Shown: piece after piece, positions 30,972 to 38,356 of the stretch | How the letters are laid out: each line of letters opens with the position of its first letter | Numbering within the stretch: position 1 is the first letter of the stretch | Source of the DNA: Methylococcales bacterium | GTDB taxonomy: Bacteria; Pseudomonadota; Gammaproteobacteria; Methylococcales; Methylomonadaceae | DNA length: 38,356 nucleotides | Assembly: GCA_028688755.1 (NCBI GenBank) | Contig: JAQTXN010000007.1 | Span: forward strand, 1 to 38,356 | Reading direction: 5' to 3' | Notes under the pieces: model-generated | What the model saw: the letters and a program-made list of their open reading frames with translations, nothing else | Told to the model about the DNA's origin: nothing | Databases searched by the model: none | Made by a program: the position numbers and the translations under genes

Positions 30972-31787
30972 TCAACAGTGATTTTTTATCGCCCATGCAA
31001 CGTCAAGTGCTTGCCTATTTTCTTTCACGTCATGAACGCGAAATAGTTGCACGCCCGCCATTACGCCAAGTGCTGTGGTAACAGCCGTTGCAGTGACAAG
31101 TTCAGACGGTTCGCTTACATCACAAATTGTTCCCATAAAACGTTTACGACTTGTACCCAGTAAAACGAGAAAACCTAACGCTACGAACTTTGCTAAATGC
31201 GCGAGTAACTCTAAATTATCTTGTTTGCGCTTGCCAAAACCAATGCCAATATCTAACACGATATTTTCTTTTTTCACACCCGCGTGAATGGCTTCATTTG
31301 CACGTTGCATCAACGCGGTCAAAACCTCTCCGACCACGTTTTCATAATACGGATTTTCTTGCATGGTTTTCGGCGTGCCTTGTGCGTGCATCAAAATAAT
31401 CGGGACATTTTTTTGCGCGGCAAGCGCAAACATTTTTTCATCATCAAGCCCTGCCGAAACATCATTAATAATGTTTGCCCCCGCATTCAAAGCGGCTTTT
31501 GCTACAAGACTTAATGTCGTATCGATGCTGATTAAAACATCGCTGTGACTTCTAATTGCTTCAATAATTGGCACGACACGCTGAATTTGTTCATCCGCGC
31601 TAACCGCTTCTGAACCTGGACGTGTTGATTCACCGCCAACATCAATAATGCTTGCCCCGTCGGCAATCATTTTTAATGCGTGTGTTAATGCAGCTTCAAC
31701 GTGATTGAATTTTCCTCCGTCTGAAAAGCTGTCAGGCGTGGCATTTAAAATGCCCATGATGAGCGGTTTACTAAGATTTGAAAGCAT
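30972..31787 (-). CDS. folP: Dihydropteroate synthase
   Basis: PLIMGILNATPDSFSDGGKF, IIDVGGESTRPGSE, NIINDVSAG, DIGIGFGKRKQDNLELL, LGTSRKRFMG. Start ATG 31787 overlaps the stop of the upstream gene (TAATG). Confidence 0.95.
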   Translation of the reverse strand: MLSNLSKPLIMGILNATPDSFSDGGKFNHVEAALTHALKMIADGASIIDVGGESTRPGSEAVSADEQIQRVVPIIEAIRSHSDVLISIDTTLSLVAKAALNAGANIINDVSAGLDDEKMFALAAQKNVPIILMHAQGTPKTMQENPYYENVVGEVLTALMQRANEAIHAGVKKENIVLDIGIGFGKRKQDNLELLAHLAKFVALGFLVLLGTSRKRFMGTICDVSEPSELVTATAVTTALGVMAGVQLFRVHDVKENRQALDVAWAIKNHC

Positions 31788-33370
31788 TATTGCACCACAC
31801 ATTGATTGCGTCCGTTATGTTTGGCTTCATAAAGAGCTTTATCCGCGCGTTCAAAAAAGCTGTCTTCCGTGTCGTCATCAAGTAATTCGGTTAATCCGCA
31901 CGAAATCGTAACGGGAACGGCTTGACCATTTGAATTAAAACCCGTTGTTTGAATCAATTCACGCAATTGCTCGGCTAAAAACAAACCTGCATCTTTAGTG
32001 GTATTTGGCAAAAGCATCACAAATTCTTCACCACCAAAACGGGCAATAAAATCGGTATCGCGAGTATGTTCTTGTAATTGTTTTGCCGTTAATGCCAACA
32101 CTCTGTCGCCCGCTTTATGCCCGAAGGTATCATTGATACTTTTAAAATGGTCAATATCCCAAATCGCTAGCGTAAGCGGAGACAAATAACGTTTATAACG
32201 CGCAATTTCATCTTTGAGACGTTTGTTATAAGCGTTTCGATTAAATAACCCTGTCAACGTATCATGCAAGTTTTGAGCATGAACGACTTTCAATTCTGCT
32301 TTCAACGTCTCAGTTTCGACTTCTAAACTAATCATTTTGTTAATCAGTTCTGCCATGCGGTCTTGAAAATTTTGTTGAAGCTCTTTGTCTTGTTGATGAT
32401 GATTTTTAATTTCGGTCGCAATCGTTTTGAAACACTCATTAACCATATCTTTGAGCGAATCAAGCGAAGTGGTTTTAATGGCTTGTACTTGTAATTCACG
32501 AATTTGTGTAAAAACAGATTGGTCTAATTTATTACGCGTTTTTACCGACGTGTTTGCCATATCAGTGGTTTGCGTGACCATCACGTTTAATTCTGATAAT
32601 TGCGCGGCAATGTGCAATAAAAATTGATCAATATCTTTTTGTTCTGCTTCACCAAATTCTTTAATGTTGATGAGCAAATTCACGACTTCATTTAATAATT
32701 CTTCAAAGGCTTGTGGCGATTGTTCAGGATGCAAAAGAGCTTCTTTAATACCAGTCATTTGCGCTTGAAAAGCCTCAGGAATAACCAGTGCCGACAAGTA
32801 TTCTTGCAACTGCTCGGTGACAACTCGCACATCCACAAATATCGGTGGCGTATAAAGCACTTCATCAACGCTTTCTTCTTCACCTGCTAATTTTATTTCA
32901 GGTTCAGGAGGCGCAGGATGCGTAATTTTTAAAATCTCGATAAATAAATCAGTCGCTTGTTCAATTGTTGTCTCATCGCTATTAACGAGTTTTTGCAATT
33001 CGAGTAACGCCGCTTGTTGCGCGGCATCAGGATATTCACGCACCAAAAAATCAAACAACAAATCCGCTTTCAATTTTTCTTTTTTATGAGGCAGATTTTT
33101 GACCGATTCCATGAACGTTTTAAGCGCGATATTTAATTCTTCAATCTCCACTTCGCGTTTCAAATACTCACGCACATGCAACAAAATGGGATCAAGATTT
33201 CTATCGTGACCCTCGGCTAAAATCGACAACTGAATGCTGAATTGACGCAATAACTTTTCTTTTTGATGATGCGCGTGTTCAATTTTGTTTTGGGCATCAA
33301 AAAGATTTAGGTATTTTTTACGCCATTGCTCACTTAAATCTTCGTTTTGTGATTTATTAAAAAAACTCAT
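31787..33370 (-). CDS. Diguanylate cyclase (GGDEF domain) with long coiled-coil N-terminal region
   Basis: DTLTGLFNRNAYNKRLKDE, DIDHFKSINDTFGHKAGDRVL, RDTDFIARFGGEEFVMLLP: GGEEF active site and RxxD I-site. Confidence 0.93.
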   Translation of the reverse strand: MSFFNKSQNEDLSEQWRKKYLNLFDAQNKIEHAHHQKEKLLRQFSIQLSILAEGHDRNLDPILLHVREYLKREVEIEELNIALKTFMESVKNLPHKKEKLKADLLFDFLVREYPDAAQQAALLELQKLVNSDETTIEQATDLFIEILKITHPAPPEPEIKLAGEEESVDEVLYTPPIFVDVRVVTEQLQEYLSALVIPEAFQAQMTGIKEALLHPEQSPQAFEELLNEVVNLLINIKEFGEAEQKDIDQFLLHIAAQLSELNVMVTQTTDMANTSVKTRNKLDQSVFTQIRELQVQAIKTTSLDSLKDMVNECFKTIATEIKNHHQQDKELQQNFQDRMAELINKMISLEVETETLKAELKVVHAQNLHDTLTGLFNRNAYNKRLKDEIARYKRYLSPLTLAIWDIDHFKSINDTFGHKAGDRVLALTAKQLQEHTRDTDFIARFGGEEFVMLLPNTTKDAGLFLAEQLRELIQTTGFNSNGQAVPVTISCGLTELLDDDTEDSFFERADKALYEAKHNGRNQCVVQ

Positions 33371-33394
33371 AACTTTCCACTACATCTAAAAATT

Positions 33395-34483
33395 TTAATC
33401 AGGCAAACCAAAACGAATAATTTTGGCAAAATCAAAGGCATTCAAACTTGCGCCACCGACTAACGCGCCATCAACGCCCGCAAGTTCCATCATCGACGCG
33501 ATATTATCGGGCTTTACATTTCCGCCGTATAAAATTCGCACTTGTGCCGCGATTTGCTCACCGTACAAATCCATCAATAAATTACGAATAAAATCGTGAA
33601 CTTGTTTAATTTGTTCTAGCGGCGCAGATTTTGCCCCTTCGCCAATTGCCCAAAGCGGCTCATAAGCAATAATCACATCAGGCATTGTGTGGCGTGCAAC
33701 GCCTTCTAATCCCATGCGAATTTGACGTTCCAATAATTTAAACGTTTCGTTCATTTGATGTGCTTCACGGTTTTCGCCGCAACAAAAAATGACCTGTAAT
33801 CCATTCGACAATGCAGCGTGAACTTTTCGGTTAATTGCCTCGTCACTCTCGCCTGCTCGTTCGTTAAGTTCTGCTTCTAAAAAGGTCGCTAATCCTTCTA
33901 AAACGTCGCTATGCTCTTCTTTAAGTAAATGCTCAATCGTGGCTAACACTTGTTTATCAGGATTTTCACGCAAATTGAGACGTTTTAACGTGTGCGTTAA
34001 AAAATCCTTCGATAATCGTCGCGCCACGCTAGAACTAAAACCAAAGTATTTACCTAAATTCGCTCGACGGTCAGAATGCCCAATAATGACGCGGTCTACA
34101 CCAATTGCTGCAAGCATATCAGCGGATATTTCGCCAGTGAACGCGCCTTTTGATTCAAAGAAGGTGTCTTGGGCGAGCAAAAAAACGTTGCGTCCAATGC
34201 CGTATTCTCGTCGTAAAAAATCGGGTTCGATGTAATCGGCAAGCGTTGAAAGTCCTGTAAATGGCGGTGCAAAACCCATATCTACGTCTTTCACGTCGCG
34301 GCATAAATCAAAAATTCGCGCCGCTAATGCAACGCCAGCACGCGGAATTAAATTCATTTTCCAATTTCCCGCCAAAAACGGACGAATCGCGCTTGGATCG
34401 CCGTGTTCAGCAGGCGTTTTGCGCCACTGATTTGCAGTGCGTTGACGGTAATAATTTCGGTAAGGTTGGATGGAATTATTCAT
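33395..34483 (-). CDS. Divergent triosephosphate isomerase-like protein with N-terminal extension and internal insertion
   Basis: LAGNWKMNL, GAFTGEISADML, VIIGHSDRR, VIFCCGENREA, IIAYEPLWAIGEGAKSA, ILYGGNVKPDN, GVDGALVGGASL match TIM motifs. 362 aa versus ~250 aa for canonical TIM. Confidence 0.85.
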   Translation of the reverse strand: MNNSIQPYRNYYRQRTANQWRKTPAEHGDPSAIRPFLAGNWKMNLIPRAGVALAARIFDLCRDVKDVDMGFAPPFTGLSTLADYIEPDFLRREYGIGRNVFLLAQDTFFESKGAFTGEISADMLAAIGVDRVIIGHSDRRANLGKYFGFSSSVARRLSKDFLTHTLKRLNLRENPDKQVLATIEHLLKEEHSDVLEGLATFLEAELNERAGESDEAINRKVHAALSNGLQVIFCCGENREAHQMNETFKLLERQIRMGLEGVARHTMPDVIIAYEPLWAIGEGAKSAPLEQIKQVHDFIRNLLMDLYGEQIAAQVRILYGGNVKPDNIASMMELAGVDGALVGGASLNAFDFAKIIRFGLPD

Positions 34484-34551
34484 AAAAATAGAATCCTGTA
34501 GGTGTTGTAGCTCATTTTACGTTATACACCACCACAACTCGATTTAAAAAA

Positions 34552-35709
34552 TTAAAATTCTAGCCACGTCATTGTCCATTGCGTACTTTGTTTAGGTTGT
34601 TTTTCTGTCCACAAGACCACGGCGTTATTGTCGCCTGCAACGATACGCGGATGCGTTGAACTTGTACCCGTTGTCGATATTCGGCGTGGCGTTGACCAAC
34701 TTGCCCCTTTATCAGATGATTCGGCAACAAAAATCCCCGTGCCGTCTTTGCTCATTTCGTCCCACACTAAAATCACCCGATTTTCTAAAATCGCCATATC
34801 GCTGTGCGTCGCATTTTTGCCAATTTTTACAGGTGTTTTTGAAATCGAATTAACGGTATACAAACCCGATTTTGATGGTTCACCCGTCCAAACGCTTGCG
34901 TAAAAATCATTGTTTTCATCAAAGGAAATTGCGCCACCAACGTGCGGACAACCATCAAAATGCCAGTTAAATTCCCCGACGGTTTCTTTGTGTTGCCAAT
35001 TTACGCCGAAATCGTTTGAACTCAGCAGCGTCATATCACGCGGATTCATGTCACGGTACAAAACGTGCAGTTGATTATTTGGTGAAATGGCAAGCGTGTT
35101 CGAGCAACACGAACAACTTGAATCATCGAGTTTTTGCGACGGTTGCCAAGTCTCGCCATTATCGTCTGAACGCGCATAACGCAAACTTTGATAGCCGTTT
35201 TCTTCTGGGTCGGCGAGCCACACGACGTGAAAATGCCCTTGTTTATCGGCAATAACATCCGCGTGTGATTGATCGCCTGAATTATCCACAGCAGGATTTT
35301 TACCCGTGTGCCACGTTTTGCCGCCGTCATGTGAATAAACGCTTACCAACGCGCCATAATTCGGCAATTCACCTTGCGTTTGCCAAAGTGCAACGAGATT
35401 TTCCCCGTTTGCGGCAAGCTGAACATCGTTGCCGCGAGCAGCAAGTGAAGGCGGAAAATTATTGGGAATTTCAACCGAATTTGACCACTGTTTGCCATTG
35501 TCGGTTGAATTCAAATAACTCAACGTTTGCGTTTTATCGTCTTTGTTTTTTAAACCCGAAACCAGCGCGTGCAAGGTTTCGCCATCTTGATAAACATCGA
35601 AACTTTGCACTTCGGCTAAATTTGCAGCCGTTTTGTAATCCAGCGCATTCTGCGTTGAAACACTCGCGCAACTAATGAGACATAAACTAGAAAAAAAAAT
35701 TACTTTCAT
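34552..35709 (-). CDS. BNR/Asp-box (sialidase/beta-propeller-like) putative lipoprotein
   Basis: Lipobox-like LCLISC near the N-terminus; repeated S-x-D-x-G-x-T-W-like Asp boxes (SHDGGKTWHTG, SDDNGETWQPS, SNDFGVNWQHK, SSDKGASWSTP). Confidence 0.8.
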   Translation of the reverse strand: MKVIFFSSLCLISCASVSTQNALDYKTAANLAEVQSFDVYQDGETLHALVSGLKNKDDKTQTLSYLNSTDNGKQWSNSVEIPNNFPPSLAARGNDVQLAANGENLVALWQTQGELPNYGALVSVYSHDGGKTWHTGKNPAVDNSGDQSHADVIADKQGHFHVVWLADPEENGYQSLRYARSDDNGETWQPSQKLDDSSCSCCSNTLAISPNNQLHVLYRDMNPRDMTLLSSNDFGVNWQHKETVGEFNWHFDGCPHVGGAISFDENNDFYASVWTGEPSKSGLYTVNSISKTPVKIGKNATHSDMAILENRVILVWDEMSKDGTGIFVAESSDKGASWSTPRRISTTGTSSTHPRIVAGDNNAVVLWTEKQPKQSTQWTMTWLEF

Positions 35710-35747
35710 GGTTTCACCTATTTATTTTCGAGCAGATTATGTGGGGG

Positions 35748-36770
35748 TTAAGAATCGCGCGTTTTTAGATTCGAATAAATAGCGTTCGCTAATTGCCGTG
35801 CAAATTCAACAGGAACAGCATTTCCTATCATTTTGTAGCCATCAGAAAGATATTGATATTTAAATGAAAAATCATCGGGAAAGGTTTGAATTCTCGCACA
35901 TTCCCGCACACTCAACCGTCGATATAAATGCTCGTAACCTGACACAAAAACACGTTTATCTTTTCCAACGAGTTCCATTTTAGGAGCTTGCGGATGAATC
36001 GGCGCGTGTCTGCCACCTGCTTGAATGGTGAAAGATGGCTCATTCCAACTACGAACCCGATTGCGCGACATAAACATGCTTGAAAAACCGCCTGTCATGT
36101 ATTCGTGATTTGGAAAATTTAAATTTTTGTCGCCATTGGTTAAATTTTTGTCTAACGCAGGTTTTGCGAGAGGTAAATCAAAAATGGCATCCTGCAAAAC
36201 AGGTCTAGGAATCACATTTTTAGGTGGTTGAAAGGTTTTTCCCAAACTGTTTGCGTAACCGACGATAATCACCCGCTTTCTATCTTGCGGCACACCAAAA
36301 TCATTGGCATTTAACAAAAAATACGAAACGTTGTAATCAAGCGCAATAAAATCAGCCAGTATTTTGTCAAACGCTTTTCGATGTTTCGGTAACAAAATTC
36401 CCGCCACATTTTCCGCTAAAAAGAATTGCGGACGTTTTGCTTTCAAAAGTCGAATGTAATCGAAAAATAATTGCCCACGTTTATCTTCAATTCCCCGCCC
36501 TGCACCCGCTTCACTCCAACTTTGACACGGTGGCCCGCCGATAATTCCAACGCAATCGGGAACATCACTTGCCTTGATTTGCGTAATGCAACGTCTGTCT
36601 AAAATGGTGTCAGGATGATTGTGTTCGTAAGTTTGCCAAATACTCGAATCAAACTCGTTTGCCCAAATAACATTGAACCCTGCTTGTTTAAAACCTAAAT
36701 CCAAGCCACCTGCCCCGCTAAAAAATGACACCACATTCATGTTATTGGGCATAGCTAAGTAATTTTGCAT
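35748..36770 (-). CDS. DNA (cytosine-5-)-methyltransferase, M.NgoPII-like
   Basis: VVSFFSGAGGLDLGFKQAGF (motif I), GGPPCQSWSEAGAG (motif IV, PCQ), FLAENVAGI (ENV), RNRVRSWNEPSFTIQAGGRHAP, RLSVRECARIQTFPDDF, KMIGNAVPVEFARQLA. Confidence 0.93.
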   Translation of the reverse strand: MQNYLAMPNNMNVVSFFSGAGGLDLGFKQAGFNVIWANEFDSSIWQTYEHNHPDTILDRRCITQIKASDVPDCVGIIGGPPCQSWSEAGAGRGIEDKRGQLFFDYIRLLKAKRPQFFLAENVAGILLPKHRKAFDKILADFIALDYNVSYFLLNANDFGVPQDRKRVIIVGYANSLGKTFQPPKNVIPRPVLQDAIFDLPLAKPALDKNLTNGDKNLNFPNHEYMTGGFSSMFMSRNRVRSWNEPSFTIQAGGRHAPIHPQAPKMELVGKDKRVFVSGYEHLYRRLSVRECARIQTFPDDFSFKYQYLSDGYKMIGNAVPVEFARQLANAIYSNLKTRDS

Positions 36771-37590
36771 CGAGTAATTTCGCGGGGTTATTCGGTGATT
36801 TAATTTTGATGTCCGTAATTTTGAAAGCGTTGCTTTGCAAACTTTCTAATTTTGTTTTATCCGTATCTGGAAAAGTAGCGTATTTTTCATTTGGAATAAT
36901 CGCATGAACGGTAAAATTATGTTGCGTTTCAATTGTTGCGATGCTTTTAAATACTTTGATGGGATTTTCAATGTGCCACATTCCACGCACACGCAAATCC
37001 GTAATACCTAATGGGTCAACTTTTTTGACCTTTGCCAGTTCGTTTGTTTCGATAAATTCGACATCTGGAATTTCTTGAATGCCTTGTGAAATTTTATCGG
37101 CAATGCGTTGATAAACATGGCTATCAGCGGCGTAACAATCACCATAAACAAACCACAACGCTTTTAATTTTTGCGTATTTTTAGGCGCAACACCGATTGC
37201 GTAAATGATGTCTTTTTCAGCCCAATCATTTTCTTCACAATTGCGGCACGCTTCGGTAATGCGCGAATCGTTGCGATAAAGTTTGTTTTTTGGATATGAA
37301 CTATTTAAAGCAATCGCCGAATTTAAACTTTCAATTTTTTTCACTTCAATGGCATCACTGTTTTTTATGATGGCATCGGGTGGATTATTTTGATTTCCAA
37401 GATAGGAGAAATACTGGCTGTGAACAATATCGTCTGTCGAATTCACCGAATGACAAAATAAATCTTTTACATAATTTTCTAGCGCATCTCCCATATTGTT
37501 TGCACGATTTGAACCTTTGTAATGCGACACTAAATCGACAACAGGATTTTCAATAACATTGATTAACGCGACTAATAAGTTTGTTTTCAT
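36742..37590 (-). CDS. Type II restriction endonuclease, NgoPII-like (predicted GGCC specificity)
   Basis: Recalled similarity to R.NgoPII family: NNMGDALENYVKDLF, FSYLGNQNNPPDAIIKNSDAIEVKKIES, IALNSSYPKNKLY, ACRNCEENDWAEKDIIYAIGV, DPLGITDLRVRGMWHIENPIKVF. Adjacent to the C5 methyltransferase. Start ATG 37590 (MKTNLL) preferred. Confidence 0.85.
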   Translation of the reverse strand: MKTNLLVALINVIENPVVDLVSHYKGSNRANNMGDALENYVKDLFCHSVNSTDDIVHSQYFSYLGNQNNPPDAIIKNSDAIEVKKIESLNSAIALNSSYPKNKLYRNDSRITEACRNCEENDWAEKDIIYAIGVAPKNTQKLKALWFVYGDCYAADSHVYQRIADKISQGIQEIPDVEFIETNELAKVKKVDPLGITDLRVRGMWHIENPIKVFKSIATIETQHNFTVHAIIPNEKYATFPDTDKTKLESLQSNAFKITDIKIKSPNNPAKLLDAKLLSYAQ

Positions 37591-37616
37591 TTTTTTATTT
37601 CTACCTCCTAAATAAC

Positions 37617-37654
37617 AAAAAGCAGGCAAGTTATAAAAACCTGCCTGCTTTTTT
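37617..37654 (-). terminator. Rho-independent terminator downstream of phosphoketolase gene
   Basis: AAAAAGCAGGCAAGTTATAAAAACCTGCCTGCTTTTT: GCAGGCA/TGCCTGC stem with flanking A- and T-tracts. Confidence 0.8.
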
Positions 37655-37674
37655 AGTTTAAAAACAGCGGTGAA

Positions 37675-38356
37675 TTAACCGACTGGATTTGACCATTTCC
37701 AGTTTTGGATTTCAGGCATATCTTCGCCGTGTTCCCAAATGTAGCGTTTATGGTCAATCAATTTGTTTTTCAACGCTTGTTTGAGATAAATCGCTTTATC
37801 TTTCAAACGTGGCACGCGGTCAATAGCATCCATCGCTAAATGGAAACGATCCACTTCGTTCATCACCACCATATCAAACGGTGTTGAAGTGGTGCCTTCC
37901 TCTTTATAACCACGCGCATGGATATTCGCGTGATTGCTACGACGATAGGTCAAACGATGAATCAACCAAGGATAACCGTGATATGCAAACACAACAGGTT
38001 TATCAGGTGTAAATAATTCCACGAAATCACGATCATTCAAACCATTTGGATGTTCGGTTTCAGGTTGTAACTTCATCAAATTCACCACGTTAATCACGCG
38101 AATTTTCAAATCGGGTACTTCGCGACGCAAAATATCGACTGCAGCTAACGTTTCAAGTGTTGGAACATCGCCAGCACAAGCCATCACAACATCAGGCGAT
38201 GTGCCATTGTCATTACTTGCCCATTCCCAAACACTCACGCCCGCTTCACAATGTTTCGCCGCAGCGTCCATTGATAACCATTGTGGAGCAGGTTGTTTGC
38301 CCGCAACGATAACGTTCACATAGTTACGACTACGCAAAACGTGGTCGGTAACAGAT
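37675..38356 (-). CDS. Phosphoketolase (xylulose-5-phosphate/fructose-6-phosphate), C-terminal part, truncated by right edge
   Basis: [49 protein letters not shown]...[19 protein letters not shown]...[41 protein letters not shown]. The frame stays open through the ORF-track TTG start to the window edge. Confidence 0.94.
   Translation of the reverse strand, partial: SVTDHVLRSRNYVNVIVAGKQPAPQWLSMDAAAKHCEAGVSVWEWASNDNGTSPDVVMACAGDVPTLETLAAVDILRREVPDLKIRVINVVNLMKLQPETEHPNGLNDRDFVELFTPDKPVVFAYHGYPWLIHRLTYRRSNHANIHARGYKEEGTTSTPFDMVVMNEVDRFHLAMDAIDRVPRLKDKAIYLKQALKNKLIDHKRYIWEHGEDMPEIQNWKWSNPVG

Noticed and set aside
35748-37590. R-M pair as part of a larger defence island
   Set aside because: Neighbours are a lipoprotein, a TIM-like gene and phosphoketolase; no further defence genes are visible in the window.
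37675-38337. ORF-track start (TTG at 38337) as the true start of the phosphoketolase-like protein
   Set aside because: The frame continues upstream as [13 protein letters not shown] to the window edge, matching phosphoketolase. The gene is truncated by the window, not short.

Overview
The window is a densely coded 38.4 kb chromosomal segment, probably from a moderately AT-rich gammaproteobacterium. It contains no rRNA, tRNA, CRISPR array, transposase or phage module that I could support.

Most of it is housekeeping: recQ (5' part), tadA, hisC, a DAHP synthase, aroQ-accB-accC-prmA, a ZIP transporter, rlmH, pip, secB, gpsA, pyrB, prepilin peptidase, mutL, a Pat/PatZ-like acyl-CoA synthetase fused to GNAT, apaH, folP and a phosphoketolase truncated by the right edge.

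The accessory parts are:
(i) an HD-GYP regulator, serine hydrolase, substrate-binding protein and RTX/M10 metalloprotease run;
(ii) two large putative type I secretion substrates (RTX repeat protein and SbsA/Big_5-type protein), divergent from a NarL-type two-component system;
(iii) an unusual triosephosphate isomerase-like gene in a tight group with a diguanylate cyclase and folP;
(iv) a BNR/sialidase-like lipoprotein with a CxCC motif;
(v) an NgoPII-like (GGCC-type) restriction-modification pair.

The most interesting observations are the divergent TIM (about 65-70 aa insertion after the catalytic motif, with GHSERR changed to GHSDRR), an apparent strong depletion of GGCC in the window, and the tandem secreted-protein genes facing a dedicated-looking two-component system. 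I did not find a convincing entirely new multi-gene system.
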